From contig NZ_FNRO01000010.1 in NCBI RefSeq assembly GCF_900107745.1, forward strand, positions 142,901 through 206,900: 64,000 nt of DNA, written 5' to 3'. The position numbers and the translations under genes are program-made. This DNA comes from Variovorax sp. YR216 (GTDB lineage: Bacteria; Pseudomonadota; Gammaproteobacteria; Burkholderiales; Burkholderiaceae_C). Positions 1-9,546 of this stretch are shown one piece after another. A model generated the notes under the pieces. The model was not told the origin of the DNA and searched no databases. It saw only the letters and a program-made list of their open reading frames with translations. Position 1 is the first letter of the stretch, and the number at the start of each line of letters is the position of its first letter.

Positions 1-269
1 GCCTGGAGGCGCGCGGGCGCGCTTTCGAGGAGCAGGCGAAGGAACAACGCGCGCTCCAGCCGCACCTGGGCGCGCTCTTCGACGTTCATCGCATTGGCAA
101 GCTGGTCGATCCGTTCCTGATACAGGGTCATGCGCAGCCAGAGCTCGTCGCACGACAGGTCAGGGTAGTGCCACACCCTCGGCGACAGGCGCTTGCACCC
201 GAACTGGATGCGCGAGCAGGCCAGTGCCTGCAGGAGCCGAAGGACCAGTTGCTGCGAACGCGCGCTCAT
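1..269 (-). CDS. Hypothetical protein, 3' end outside the window
   Basis: An open minus-strand frame starts at the ATG at 269 and runs off the left edge, giving 89 visible codons. The N-terminus begins MSARSQQLVLRLLQALACSR and continues with an Arg/Leu-rich, probably helical sequence containing WHYPDLSCDELWLRM. I do not recognise a family. The frame has the codon pattern expected of GC-rich coding DNA, and an upstream in-frame extension lacks a plausible start. It follows the GH100-like gene on the same strand after a gap of about 70 bp, so it may be the last gene of the same transcript. Confidence 0.5.
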   Translation of the reverse strand, partial: MSARSQQLVLRLLQALACSRIQFGCKRLSPRVWHYPDLSCDELWLRMTLYQERIDQLANAMNVEERAQVRLERALFLRLLLESAPARLQ

Positions 270-341
270 CGTGAGCGCATCAAAGCCCAGGTGCCGGGTG
301 CTCGGCGTAGGACGATCCGCCGTCCTCAAGCGGGGCTGCGT

Positions 342-1520
342 CTATCGCCGGCCGTTGCGCAGTGCGCTGTGCGCGAGCAGGAAGGTCGCGGCGTTCCAGC
401 TCTGTCCGGCCATGCCCATCGGCTCGAGGGTGCGGCCGTGGAACCATTCGGTGAAGCGCCAGTCGCCATGCGCGTTCGCACGCGCGAGTCGGGCGAGCGC
501 GTGCCAGGCTTGCTCGCGCAGGCCCAGCCGGGCGAGCGCGAGCACCCAGTAGCCGCCCACGAACGGCCAGATGCCGCCGTTGTGGTACTGGTGCATGAGG
601 TTCTGCTGGTGCCGCGCCATGTACGGCCGCCAAAGCGCATGCTGGCGCGAGAGGGGATGCAGCACCACGCGCACCGGCCACGGCTCATCCACCTGCGCCG
701 CTGCGATCGTGTTGACGATGCGGTGCGACATCGCGTCGTCGGCAAGGCCGCTGTGCATCGCGAGCAGATTGCCGAACACATCGCCCTCGTCGCCGACGAC
801 AGAGAGATTGACGAAGCTCAGGTACAGCCCCGGATCGCGCCGCCCGCGCCGGGCGTAGTGCCCGAGCAGCCGCGCGCGGTGGTACTCGGGCAGGTCGCGC
901 TGGAAGGGATTGAAGAGATGGTTGAAGTGGTATTGCGTCTCCTCGGCCTGCGCCAGCGCGTAGCGGCGCTTGACCTCGTACCAGAGCGCATTGGTGTAGA
1001 GCACGTAGCCCGAGCGCGGCATGATGTCCGCCCAGTCGCTGGCCTCGTTCTGCTGCAGCAGCCGGAAGTGCTGGTGCTCCTGGGCGAGCAGCCAGCCGAT
1101 CGCGCGATCGACCCCGTCCTGCCAATGCGAGGCATCGACGCTGCCGGCGCGGCGCACATGGTCCACCGCGATCAGCCACCACAGCGTGGCGTCGATGCAG
1201 CCGAGATACCAGAAGTCGGCGTCGAGGCCTTCGGGGTCGACGTACTTCGGTATCTGCCCGTTGGGCGCTTGCTGCGCGGCGAGCGCTTCCAGGCTCGCGA
1301 CCGCGCCCTGTTCGAGCGAGGGCACGCCGCTGCCGCACATCGCCATCACGCAGATGGCCGCATCACGCCCGAAGATGCGGGTGTAGCGACGCGCCACTGC
1401 CGCCTCGGTGCGGCTGGCGGCGAGGATGCCGTGAGGCGTGAGATTGCGTTCGAGGAGATCGAGCGAGCCCTGGGCACAGGCATCGATGAGGGCGAGGTCG
1501 GCGGGGGCGAGGGTGGGCAT
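342..1520 (-). CDS. GH100-like glycoside hydrolase (neutral invertase / amylo-glucosidase type)
   Basis: The 392-residue protein carries the conserved blocks I associate with bacterial GH100 or amylo-alpha-1,6-glucosidase-like proteins: RIFGRDAAICVMAM near residue 50, QQAPNGQIPKYVD, a DATLWWLIA block, and HQYHNGGIWPFVGGYWVLAL near the C-terminus. GH100 enzymes hydrolyse sucrose through an (alpha/alpha)6 barrel. The substrate here is not settled by sequence. No signal peptide is seen, so it is probably cytoplasmic. I chose the ATG at 1520; a TTG 21 bp upstream is in frame but less likely. It lies 44 bp downstream of xylD on the same strand, so it could be read through from the sugar operon. 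Confidence 0.75.
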   Translation of the reverse strand: MPTLAPADLALIDACAQGSLDLLERNLTPHGILAASRTEAAVARRYTRIFGRDAAICVMAMCGSGVPSLEQGAVASLEALAAQQAPNGQIPKYVDPEGLDADFWYLGCIDATLWWLIAVDHVRRAGSVDASHWQDGVDRAIGWLLAQEHQHFRLLQQNEASDWADIMPRSGYVLYTNALWYEVKRRYALAQAEETQYHFNHLFNPFQRDLPEYHRARLLGHYARRGRRDPGLYLSFVNLSVVGDEGDVFGNLLAMHSGLADDAMSHRIVNTIAAAQVDEPWPVRVVLHPLSRQHALWRPYMARHQQNLMHQYHNGGIWPFVGGYWVLALARLGLREQAWHALARLARANAHGDWRFTEWFHGRTLEPMGMAGQSWNAATFLLAHSALRNGRR

Positions 1521-1564
1521 GATCGGTCGCGCTGCCGACAACCACGTCTATGGCGCCCGCAACA

Positions 1565-3349
1565 TCAATGATTGTGCCGAGGTTGATCGCCGGCCACACC
1601 GCGATACTTGACCGCCAGTTCCATGCAGGCGCCCGACTCGAGTTGCCCGACCGTCGCGCGATAGACCTCCTGCCACGGCGTCTGGCTCGGCCGGATCGTC
1701 GGCACGCCTTCTTCCTTGCGTCGCGCGATCTCCTCGTCGGACACCAGCATGTTGCATTGCCCGGCGTTCAGGTCGATGCGGATGACATCGCCGGTGCACA
1801 ACCAGGCCAGCCCACCGCCGATGGCGCTCTCGGGCGAGGCGTTGAGGATCGACGGGCTGTCGGAGGTCCCTGACTGCCTTCCATCCCCCAAAGTGGGAAG
1901 ACTGGTGATCCCGCGCTTGAGCAGCGCGTCCGGCGGCTGCATGTTCACGACTTCCGCGGAACCTGGCCAGCCGACGGGCCCCGCGCCGCGAATCACGAGG
2001 ATGCAGTTCTCGTCGATGGCGAGCGCCGGGTCATTGATTCGAGCGTGATAGTCGTCCGAGTCCTCGAAGACGATCGCGCGGCACTCGAACTGGCCCTCCG
2101 CGCCCGGACGGCTCAGGTAGCGCTCCTTGAACTCCGGGGAGATCACACTCGTCTTCATGATCGCGAAGTCGAACAGATTGCCGCTGAGGACGAGGAACCC
2201 GGCGCGCTCCTTGAGGGGGCGCGCGAACTCGCGGATCACTTCCCGGTTCACGCTTTGGCGGCCTTCGAGATTCTGTTCCATCGTCATGCCGGTGACCGTC
2301 GGGCGTGTGCTGCGCAGCAAGCCCGCCTGCTGGAGTTCCCACATCACCGCCGGCACGCCGCCTGCGCGATGAAAAGCCTCGCCCAGGTACTTGCCCGCCG
2401 GTTGCATGTTCAGCAGCAGCGGCACATCGAAGCCGAACTCGGTCCAGTCGCTCGGACGCAGGTCCACGCCGGCATGCCGCGCCATGGCCATGAGATGGGG
2501 CTGCGCGTTGGTGGAGCCGCCGATCGCGGCGTTGACGACGATCGCATCGAGAAATGCGTCCCGCGTGAGGATCGAAGAGGGCCGCCGGTCCTCGAAGGCC
2601 AGTTCGACGATGCGGCGACCGGTTTCATAGGCCATCTGCCCCCGTTCACGGTAGGGCGCGGGAATCGCCGCGCAGCCCGTCAATGACAGGCCCAGCGCCT
2701 CCGCGAGCGCATTCATGGTCGAAGCGGTTCCCATGGTGTTGCAGTGCCCCACCGAAGGCGCCGATGCCGTGGCGATATCCATGAACTTGACTTCGTCGAT
2801 CTGGCCGGCCGCCAGAAGCTTGCGGCTCTTCCAGATCGCGGCCCCCGAGCCCACGAGTTCACCCTCGAACCAGCCGTCCAGCATCGGGCCGCCGGACAAC
2901 ACGATCGTGGGAATGTCCACGGTCGCCGCAGCCATGACCTGCGATGGCGTCGACTTGTCGCAGCCCGTCGTCAGCACGACGGCGTCGATCGGATAGCCGT
3001 GCAGGATCTCGACCAGGGCCATGTAGGCCAGGTTGCGGTCGATGGCCGCGGTCGGCCGCCTGCAGTTCTCGAAGGTCGGATGCACGGGGAATTCCATCGG
3101 AATGCCTCCCGCGTCGCGGATGCCGTCGCGCACGCGCTTGGCCAGTTCGAGATGAACGCGATTGCACGGATTCAGGTCGCTTCCGGATTGCGCGATCCCG
3201 ATGATGGGTTTGCCGGAGCGCAGTTCCGCCGGCGTGATGCCGTAGTTCATGAAGCGCTCGAGATAGAGCGCCGTCATGTCGATGTGATCGGGGTTGGCGA
3301 ACCAGTCCTGCGATCGGAACCGGCGGGCGGAGCGGGTTCCTTCCGTCAT
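1565..3349 (-). CDS. xylD: IlvD/Edd-family sugar-acid dehydratase, probable D-xylonate dehydratase
   Basis: The 594-residue protein belongs to the IlvD/Edd family, which removes water from sugar acids to give 2-keto-3-deoxy acids using an Fe-S cluster and Mg. The three expected cluster cysteines are visible: C62 in LNPCNRV, C130 in TTGCDKSTPSQ and C203 in GHCNTMGTASTMN. The length suits the pentonate dehydratase branch. D-xylonate is the likely substrate because the gene is coupled by an ATGA overlap to a XylB-type xylose dehydrogenase and follows a XylX-type dehydratase. L-arabonate or another pentonate cannot be excluded from sequence. The ATG at 3349 was chosen over an upstream in-frame start because it gives the coupled 4-bp overlap. 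Confidence 0.88.
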   Translation of the reverse strand: MTEGTRSARRFRSQDWFANPDHIDMTALYLERFMNYGITPAELRSGKPIIGIAQSGSDLNPCNRVHLELAKRVRDGIRDAGGIPMEFPVHPTFENCRRPTAAIDRNLAYMALVEILHGYPIDAVVLTTGCDKSTPSQVMAAATVDIPTIVLSGGPMLDGWFEGELVGSGAAIWKSRKLLAAGQIDEVKFMDIATASAPSVGHCNTMGTASTMNALAEALGLSLTGCAAIPAPYRERGQMAYETGRRIVELAFEDRRPSSILTRDAFLDAIVVNAAIGGSTNAQPHLMAMARHAGVDLRPSDWTEFGFDVPLLLNMQPAGKYLGEAFHRAGGVPAVMWELQQAGLLRSTRPTVTGMTMEQNLEGRQSVNREVIREFARPLKERAGFLVLSGNLFDFAIMKTSVISPEFKERYLSRPGAEGQFECRAIVFEDSDDYHARINDPALAIDENCILVIRGAGPVGWPGSAEVVNMQPPDALLKRGITSLPTLGDGRQSGTSDSPSILNASPESAIGGGLAWLCTGDVIRIDLNAGQCNMLVSDEEIARRKEEGVPTIRPSQTPWQEVYRATVGQLESGACMELAVKYRGVAGDQPRHNH

Positions 3350-4110
3350 GCGCCGTGCCAGCCTGCGTCGACGAAGTACTCGCGCCCGGAGCATCGGGCC
3401 GCATCGTCCGACGCGAGAAAGAGCGCCATCGCCGCGACATGCGCGGGATCGATCCGTTGCTGCAGGCACTGCGCGGCCACGACGTTCGCCTCGCTTTCGG
3501 GCGTTTGCCACAGCTTCATCTGGCGGGGCGTGCGCACCGCGCCCGGGACAATGCAGTTGACGCGGATGTTGAATCTGCCCAGGTCGCGTGCCAATCCCTT
3601 GGTCAGTCCCTCGATGCCCGCCTTGGCCGTCATGTAGATCGACAGGCTGGCCAGCGCGAGGTGCCAGGAGATGGAGCCGAGGTTGAGGATCACGCCGCCG
3701 CCCGCCGCGCGCATGCCGCTCGACACGGCTTGTGCGCAGAAGAACTGGTGCCTGAGGTTGACGGCGATCCGTTGATCCCAGTAGTCCGCTGTGACGGCAT
3801 CGATCTCGTGTCGATCGTCATTGGCCGCGTTGTTGATGAGGACGTTGATGGGTCCTCCCGCTTCCTCGATCGCGGCGAAGGTCGCCTGCACAGCCTGGAT
3901 GTCGGTCAGGTCGCACCGGTGAAAGACAGGCGGGTGCGCGGCATCGCGGAGCTTCGCTTGAAGCGCCCGGCCTTCCTCGTCGGCGATATCCAGGAAAAAC
4001 ACCTTGGCGCCTTGCCGGGCGAAAGCTTCGACCATGGCCGCGCCGATGCCGGAGCCCCCGCCGGTGATGACGACTCGCTTGTCGGCGAGGCTCGGATAGA
4101 TGGCAGACAT
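3346..4110 (-). CDS. xylB: SDR-family D-xylose dehydrogenase (XylB type)
   Basis: This 254-residue short-chain dehydrogenase closely resembles Caulobacter XylB as I recall it: an N-terminus of the type SAIYPSLxxKRVVITGGGSGIG, then CDLTD, NDDRH, GSISWHL, and a terminal DAGW. It should oxidise D-xylose to xylonolactone with NAD. Visible SDR features are the nucleotide-binding GGGSGIG (17-23), NNAAN, catalytic serines near 146-148, and Y159/K163 in SIYMTAKAG. It sits 32 bp after xylX and overlaps xylD by 4 bp, so translation of the pair is probably coupled. No lactonase gene is seen next to it. Confidence 0.88.
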   Translation of the reverse strand: MSAIYPSLADKRVVITGGGSGIGAAMVEAFARQGAKVFFLDIADEEGRALQAKLRDAAHPPVFHRCDLTDIQAVQATFAAIEEAGGPINVLINNAANDDRHEIDAVTADYWDQRIAVNLRHQFFCAQAVSSGMRAAGGGVILNLGSISWHLALASLSIYMTAKAGIEGLTKGLARDLGRFNIRVNCIVPGAVRTPRQMKLWQTPESEANVVAAQCLQQRIDPAHVAAMALFLASDDAARCSGREYFVDAGWHGA

Positions 4111-4142
4111 TGATGGGTCCTTTTTGTTGATGGGGCCGTGCC

Positions 4143-5330
4143 TCAGGAAGCGGCGATGCCGCGGGAGGAGAGATTTCGATAGAGCGCCCGGACGCCGAAC
4201 GTCCAGGGCGCGATGGCGTCGGAGCGTTGCACGCGATTGACCAGCGCGCCCAGCGACGGCGTCGAGATCGTCACGCGATCGCCGAGGCGGTGCGTGAATC
4301 CCTTGCCCTCGGCCCCTCGGTCCTGGATGGGGGAGAACATCGTGCCGAGGAACAGGAAGAAGCCGTCTGGATACTGGTGGTGCGCGCCGCAGGTCTGGCC
4401 CACCAGATCGGCGGGGTCGCGGCTGATCTCGGCCATGCGGCTGGTTCCTTCGAGCCTGAAGCCGTCGTCCTGCCCTTCGATGGTCAGGCTCACGGTGGCC
4501 GCGCGGATCGTGTCCAGCGTGAAGGTCTCGTCGAAGAGCCGCAGGAACGGTCCGATGGCGCAGGAGCCGTTGTTGTCCTTGGCCTTCCCAAGCAGGAGGG
4601 CACTGCGGCCTTCGACGTCGCGGAGATTGACGTCGTTGCCCAGCGTGGCGCCGACGATCTGCGAGCGGCTGTTGACGGCCAGCACGATCTCGGGCTCGGG
4701 GTTGTTCCATGACGAGCTGGGATGCAGTCCGACGTCCTCGCCGAATCCGACCGCCGACATGGGCTGCGCCTTCGAGAACACTTCGGCATCGGGGCCGATT
4801 CCGACTTCCATGTACTGGGACCATGTGCCCTGGCGGATGAGTTCGCGCTTGAGCGTTTCTGCCTCGGGCGAGCCGGGTCGAATGGCCGACAGGTCCGATC
4901 CGATCGTGCGCTGAAGCTCGTGCCGGATCTGTGTGGCCTTGGTCCAATCGCCGCCCGCCTGCTCCTCGATGACGCGCTCCAGCAGGCTCACGGCGAAGGT
5001 GACGCCGCATGCCTTGATGGCCTGGAGGTCGCACGGTGCCAGGAGCTTCTCGGCGCCAGCCCCTCCAGAGGCCGTCATGGCCTTGTCCAGCCACCCGGCG
5101 ACCTCACCCAAGGGCTCTCCCGGGCAGTTGCGCACGAATTCCAGGAGGTCATGCCGCTCGAGAAGGTCGGACACCGTGGGCGCCGAGGCAGTGATGTCCA
5201 CCACCTGACCTTCTCGAACCACCACGACGCAAGGTCCGTTGACGTGACCTGCACGCCAGACCCGGCCGACGAGCAAGGCGCCGGAAGCGTCGGTGGGGAG
5301 AAACGATGAATTGAGGAGGTTCGATTGCAT
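4143..5330 (-). CDS. xylX: FAH-family 2-keto-3-deoxy-pentonate dehydratase (XylX type)
   Basis: The 395-residue protein is in the fumarylacetoacetate hydrolase superfamily, in the branch that dehydrates 2-keto-3-deoxy-xylonate to 2-oxoglutarate semialdehyde. The metal-site region appears as NNPEPEIVLAV followed by GNDVNLRDVEGRSALLLGKA, and then the conserved KDNNGSCAIGPFLRLFD. With XylB and XylD this provides three steps of the Weimberg route. I chose the ATG at 5330, which removes a 22-residue extension that would overlap the GH3 gene; the upstream gene ends 8 bp before it. No strong ribosome binding site is visible, so translational coupling to the GH3 stop is likely. Confidence 0.85.
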   Translation of the reverse strand: MQSNLLNSSFLPTDASGALLVGRVWRAGHVNGPCVVVVREGQVVDITASAPTVSDLLERHDLLEFVRNCPGEPLGEVAGWLDKAMTASGGAGAEKLLAPCDLQAIKACGVTFAVSLLERVIEEQAGGDWTKATQIRHELQRTIGSDLSAIRPGSPEAETLKRELIRQGTWSQYMEVGIGPDAEVFSKAQPMSAVGFGEDVGLHPSSSWNNPEPEIVLAVNSRSQIVGATLGNDVNLRDVEGRSALLLGKAKDNNGSCAIGPFLRLFDETFTLDTIRAATVSLTIEGQDDGFRLEGTSRMAEISRDPADLVGQTCGAHHQYPDGFFLFLGTMFSPIQDRGAEGKGFTHRLGDRVTISTPSLGALVNRVQRSDAIAPWTFGVRALYRNLSSRGIAAS

Positions 5331-5338
5331 TGGTAGAT

Positions 5339-7753
5339 CTAGAGGTGGGATGCCGGAGACAGGGGGTGAATCTCGCAGCTGCTTTCCATGCGCCATTTCC
5401 GTTCGAGCGTGCGCGTGCTGCCAGATACATCGACCTCCGCACGCAGCCGGATGTCGGCGCTCGATGCACCGATCCCCAACTCGAACGTGCCCGGCTCGAT
5501 GATTCGCGCACCGGCCATGCCGGTGAAGGCCAGCATGTCGACCGGTACGCGGAAGGTCACCCGGGAGACCTCGCCGGCGTCCAGTTCCACGCGGCCGAAG
5601 GCCTTCAATTCGCGCACGGGTCGCACGACGCTGGCCAGGCGATCGCGCACGTACAGCTGCGGGATCTCCACTCCCTTGCGGGAGCCGGTGTTGGCGACGT
5701 CGAAGCTGAGCACGATCTCGCCGTCGTCGATGGGGACGGGAGAAAGGGGCACTTCCAGATTGCGGTACTCGAAGCGCGTGTAGCCGAGGCCATGGCCGAA
5801 GGGATACCGGCTGCCGAAGTGCAGGGCGATCGGTGTTCCTCCGCTCTTGAACTTGTGGTTGTAGTAGTAAGGCATGGCGCCGACGTTGTCCGGCACGGAG
5901 ACGGTCAGCCTGCCCGTGGCCTCGGCGCGGCCCGACAGGACCTCGGCGATGGCGGTGCCGCCCTGCTGGCCGCCGGCGAACGCCATCACGAAGGCTGCGA
6001 CGCGATCCTCCAGTCCGCCGAGGTTGTAGGGGCGCCCGCTGGTCAGCACGACCACGGTCGGTGTGCCGGTATCGACCACGGCTTCGAGCAACTGCTGCTG
6101 CACGCCGGGCAGATCGAGCGAATCTGCGTCGGAGCCTTCACCGATCGTGCCCGTTTGAAAAAGGCCTGCGAGGTCCCCGACGAAGACGAACGCGACATCT
6201 GCGTTTCGGGCGACGTCGACAGCCTCGGGAATTCCATCGGTGCGAAGCGAAACCGGCGAGGTGGGTTGGATGCCCTCCGCGCGCACATCGCCCGGAAACA
6301 CCGGGGTTCCCTTCTTGCGCACTTCGATGATCGAGCAGCCCTTCGCGTAACACACGCTGTCTGTGCCGTAGATCGCCTGCAAGCCCTGCAGCGGCGTCAC
6401 GATGTGACGGGTGTCTTCGACCTGGTTGTGCAGCACGACATGCGCGGGGTAGCTGTAGCCGCTGAGCATGGCCAACGGATCGTCGGCCGTGGGGCCGATG
6501 ACGGCGATCCGTGGCGTGCCGGCCGTGCCGAGCGGCAGCACGCCACCCCGGTTGTCCAGCACTACGATCGCCTGGCGCGCCGCTTCGAGGGCCGTCGCAA
6601 CGACTTCGGGCGTGCGCAGCGCGGGCGCCGCCGCGGTGTCCTCGAAGGTCTTCTCGAACAGCCCCAGGCGAAACTTCTCCGTGAGGACCCGGGAGACGAT
6701 GCGATCGACGGTCGCCATCGTGATCAGGCCGCGCTCGATCGCCGCGGCGAGGTGCTGCGCGCAATCATCCGCAGGCAACTCGACATCCAGCCCCGCATTG
6801 AATGCCAGGGCCGCGGCTTCGGTCGCATCCGCCGCCACCGCGTGGTGCTGGTAGAGCAGGCTCACGCCTACGTAGTCGGCCACCACCAGGCCGTCGAAGC
6901 CCCATTGCTCGCGCAACACCTCGGTCAGCAGGTGGTGCGAGCAGTGCGCCGGCTCGCCGTCGATGTCGTGGTAGGCCGGCATCACCGAGCCGGCGTTGGC
7001 CTGCTTCACGGCCATCTCGAAGGGAAGCAGGAAAGTGTCGTTCAGTTCGCGCCAGCCGACATGCACCGGCGCATGGTTGCGTGCGCCCTCGCTGAACGAA
7101 TGACCCGCGTAGTGCTTCAGCGTCGCGAGCACGTCCCGACGCGGGCCCTGGACGCCGCGAACGTAGCGTGTCGCCATGACGCCGACGAGGTAGGGGTCTT
7201 CGCCGAAGGTTTCTTCCGTGCGGCCCCACCGCACATCGCGCGAGACGTCGAGAACGGGCGCCAGTCCCTGCTGGCATCCCAGCTCCCGGCATTCGAAGCC
7301 GATCTTCTCCGCCACTTGCTCGACGAGCGCGGGATTCCAGGTGGCGCCGAGGGCCAGCGGAGACGGGAACAGCGTGCCGTCGCGGGTCATCATGCCTGCG
7401 AGGCACTCTTCATGCGAGATCGCGGGAATGCCCAGGCGTGTCTCGTTCCGCAGATAGCGCTGCAACTTGTTGAGCGCGCGCAATCCGCTGCCCGCCTCGA
7501 CACTGCGCGTGCCAAGAGGCCGGGTGATCTGTCCGATGCCGTTGGCCAGGCGCCGCAGCACCGAATCGGCGTCGCTGGCGACAACGAAAGCCTCTCCGGG
7601 GCGCACCCGGTGTTCGCCGCTCTCGGACAGGATCAGCCAGAAGGCATGCATCTGGGCGATCTTTTCCTCGAGCGTCATGCGTCCGAGCAGGTCGTCCACG
7701 CGCGCCGCCAACGGCTGCGCGGGGTCCTTGTAGATGGGCGTGGAAGAGGTCAT
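5339..7753 (-). CDS. GH3 family beta-glycosidase (beta-glucosidase / xylosidase)
   Basis: The 804-residue protein has full GH3 architecture: an N-terminal TIM-barrel domain (about 15-350), a C-terminal alpha/beta sandwich (about 380-620) and a fibronectin-III-like end (about 680-780, with GVEIPQLYVRD). The catalytic nucleophile is D293 in GLVVADYVGVS. The GEGSDADSLDLPG segment of the second domain probably supplies the acid/base Glu. KHYAGHS and RWGRTEETFGEDPYL are typical GH3 substrate-site motifs. No signal peptide is seen, so it should cleave imported oligosaccharides in the cytoplasm. Placement directly before xylXBD favours a xyloside, but GH3 specificity cannot be read from sequence alone. 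Confidence 0.88.
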   Translation of the reverse strand: MTSSTPIYKDPAQPLAARVDDLLGRMTLEEKIAQMHAFWLILSESGEHRVRPGEAFVVASDADSVLRRLANGIGQITRPLGTRSVEAGSGLRALNKLQRYLRNETRLGIPAISHEECLAGMMTRDGTLFPSPLALGATWNPALVEQVAEKIGFECRELGCQQGLAPVLDVSRDVRWGRTEETFGEDPYLVGVMATRYVRGVQGPRRDVLATLKHYAGHSFSEGARNHAPVHVGWRELNDTFLLPFEMAVKQANAGSVMPAYHDIDGEPAHCSHHLLTEVLREQWGFDGLVVADYVGVSLLYQHHAVAADATEAAALAFNAGLDVELPADDCAQHLAAAIERGLITMATVDRIVSRVLTEKFRLGLFEKTFEDTAAAPALRTPEVVATALEAARQAIVVLDNRGGVLPLGTAGTPRIAVIGPTADDPLAMLSGYSYPAHVVLHNQVEDTRHIVTPLQGLQAIYGTDSVCYAKGCSIIEVRKKGTPVFPGDVRAEGIQPTSPVSLRTDGIPEAVDVARNADVAFVFVGDLAGLFQTGTIGEGSDADSLDLPGVQQQLLEAVVDTGTPTVVVLTSGRPYNLGGLEDRVAAFVMAFAGGQQGGTAIAEVLSGRAEATGRLTVSVPDNVGAMPYYYNHKFKSGGTPIALHFGSRYPFGHGLGYTRFEYRNLEVPLSPVPIDDGEIVLSFDVANTGSRKGVEIPQLYVRDRLASVVRPVRELKAFGRVELDAGEVSRVTFRVPVDMLAFTGMAGARIIEPGTFELGIGASSADIRLRAEVDVSGSTRTLERKWRMESSCEIHPLSPASHL

Positions 7754-7775
7754 GGGGGGATGTCGTCGGGTTGTG

Positions 7776-8417
7776 TCAGCGCGCCGCCCAGAGCATTCCG
7801 CGCTCGAGGAGCGTGCGCATCTGGGGCACCTGGAACTCGCTGGCGACATGGCCGAGCGCGCTATAGAACACCCGGCCTTTTCCGTGGCGGCGCTTCCATG
7901 CCACCGGCATCAGCACGCCATCGATCCACGGCGCGTGCTCACCAGTGAATGTCGTCGTCGCCAGCACGTCGTTCGACGGATCGACGTGCATGTAGTACTG
8001 CTCCGAGCGATAGTCGAAGTCGCCGATGCCCGCCGTCACGGGGTCGTCCGGCCGGGTGATGTTGACTCGGAAGTCGATGACGTTGCCGGGATGGGCGACC
8101 CACTGGCCCCCTGTCATGAACTGGTAGTCGACCGCGTCGCGAAAGGCATCGCACATCCCGCCATGAAAGCCTGCGAGGCCGACACCTTCGCGCACCGCAC
8201 CGGTCAGGTTGGCGAGTTCGTCCTTTTCGATCTTCGACATCGTGATGATCGGGACGATCAGGCTCAGTTCCGCGATGGACGGGTCCGCGAAGGCCTTCGT
8301 CGAGGTCTCGACACGCACCTTGAAGCCGTGCTCCGTCAACATGTCCGAGACGATCTTCGCGCCCTGGTCGGGCTCGTGCCCCATCCAGCCGCCCCACACG
8401 ATCATGGCTTCACGCAT
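7776..8417 (-). CDS. ThuA-domain protein (trehalose-utilisation type)
   Basis: The 213-residue protein matches the ThuA family, which has a glutamine-amidotransferase-like fold and is common in sugar-utilisation operons. Visible family marks are the start MIVWGGWMGHEP, the GLAGFHGGMCDAF block, VAHPGNVIDFRVNITRP and EQYYMHVDPSN, and the ending GKGRVFYSALGHVASEF. ThuA proteins are linked to 3-keto-disaccharide metabolism in rhizobia, together with Gfo/Idh-type ThuB. The neighbouring gene here is a Gfo/Idh/MocA oxidoreductase, which fits such a pair. The biochemical role remains inferred. Gaps are 31 bp to the upstream gene and 22 bp to GH3. Confidence 0.8.
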   Translation of the reverse strand: MREAMIVWGGWMGHEPDQGAKIVSDMLTEHGFKVRVETSTKAFADPSIAELSLIVPIITMSKIEKDELANLTGAVREGVGLAGFHGGMCDAFRDAVDYQFMTGGQWVAHPGNVIDFRVNITRPDDPVTAGIGDFDYRSEQYYMHVDPSNDVLATTTFTGEHAPWIDGVLMPVAWKRRHGKGRVFYSALGHVASEFQVPQMRTLLERGMLWAAR

Positions 8418-8448
8418 TGAGTTGCCTTTGTTCAGTTCACCGATGGGG

Positions 8449-9546
8449 TCAGCCGAGGCCGCCTGCCGAGAATGCGGTCGGCAGGATCTGTGGCCGTGCC
8501 GGTCGGGTCTCGATGCTCACGTGCCGGCCGAGTCGCGACGAGGTCTCGAACGCCTCCATCACTTCGAGGACATGAAGGGCCAGTTCGCCCGATGCGCGAT
8601 GCGGACGGCCGGCGCGGATCGCATGCGCCATGTCGGCCACGCCGATGCTTCGGTAGTTGCCGTCTCCGTACGCATGTCCGATGGGCTGGTCCACCCACTC
8701 CTGCCCGGCCTGGGCGAGCTGGATGGTGCCACCGAAGTAGTTCGGATCGGGCACGATCATGCTGGCCTCGGTGCCGTAGAGCTCGATGGGCACATGCCGA
8801 TGCTTCGGCACGTCGAAGCTGGTCGCGATCGACACGATGGCGCCCGAAGCGAACTCCATCGTGCCGGCGACATGGGTGGCCACTTCGACGTCGATCTTCG
8901 TGCCCTTGAGCGGTTCGCTGGTGATGAGGCGCTCGCTGCGCACACGCGAGGTCGACCCCGAAACGCGCGCGACGGGTCCGATGAGGTTGACCAGCGCCGT
9001 GATGTAGTACGGCCCCATGTCGAGCATCGGCCCGCCGCCCTCGGCGTAGTAGAAGGCAGGATTCGGATGCCACCGCTCGTGGCCCGGGCACATGAAAGTC
9101 GCCGTGCCGGCCACTGGCTTGCCGATGGCGCCTTCATCGACGAGCTTGCGGCAGGTCTGATGCGCGCCACCCAGAAAGGTATCGGGCGCACAACCGACGC
9201 GAAGGCCGCGCTTGTCGGCCGCTTCGAGCAGCGTTCTTGCGTGGGCTGTCGTGAGGCCCAAGGGCTTCTCGGAATGCACGTGCTTTCCGGCGGCGATCGC
9301 CATCAGGCCGACCTCGACATGCGCCGCCGGGATCGTCAGGTTGACGATGATCTCGATCGCCGGGTCGCGCAGGAGCGCGTCGACCGAAACCGCCTCGAGC
9401 CCGAACTGCGAGGCACGCGCCTGCGCCGCTTCCGGCTTCAGGTCCGCGACGCCCCGGATATCGAGGATGGGAAACTTCGTCGCGGCCTTCAGGTAGGCCT
9501 CGCTGATATTCCCGCAGCCGATGAAGCCGATGCCCACCTTGTCCAT
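8449..9546 (-). CDS. Gfo/Idh/MocA family oxidoreductase
   Basis: The 365-residue protein begins MDKVGIGFIGCGNISEAYL, the Rossmann NAD(P)-binding start of this family, with the usual EKPLGLT lysine motif and a C-terminal alpha/beta substrate domain containing GGGPMLDMGPYYI. Members oxidise or reduce sugars or inositols at a secondary alcohol. Next to ThuA, a 3-keto-glycoside step is a reasonable inference, but the substrate is not identified. The start codon overlaps the stop of the GH5 gene by one base (TGATG), so translation is coupled. A longer upstream frame lies within GH5 and was rejected. Confidence 0.85.
   Translation of the reverse strand: MDKVGIGFIGCGNISEAYLKAATKFPILDIRGVADLKPEAAQARASQFGLEAVSVDALLRDPAIEIIVNLTIPAAHVEVGLMAIAAGKHVHSEKPLGLTTAHARTLLEAADKRGLRVGCAPDTFLGGAHQTCRKLVDEGAIGKPVAGTATFMCPGHERWHPNPAFYYAEGGGPMLDMGPYYITALVNLIGPVARVSGSTSRVRSERLITSEPLKGTKIDVEVATHVAGTMEFASGAIVSIATSFDVPKHRHVPIELYGTEASMIVPDPNYFGGTIQLAQAGQEWVDQPIGHAYGDGNYRSIGVADMAHAIRAGRPHRASGELALHVLEVMEAFETSSRLGRHVSIETRPARPQILPTAFSAGGLG

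Noticed and set aside
168..1571. 467-codon plus-strand open frame opposite the GH100-like gene
   Set aside because: It mirrors the minus-strand gene, is Arg/Val/Ala-rich with no family pattern, and arises from GC-rich codon bias.
5330..7948. 872-codon plus-strand open frame opposite the GH3 gene
   Set aside because: Antisense shadow; the minus strand encodes a complete GH3 enzyme with catalytic motifs.
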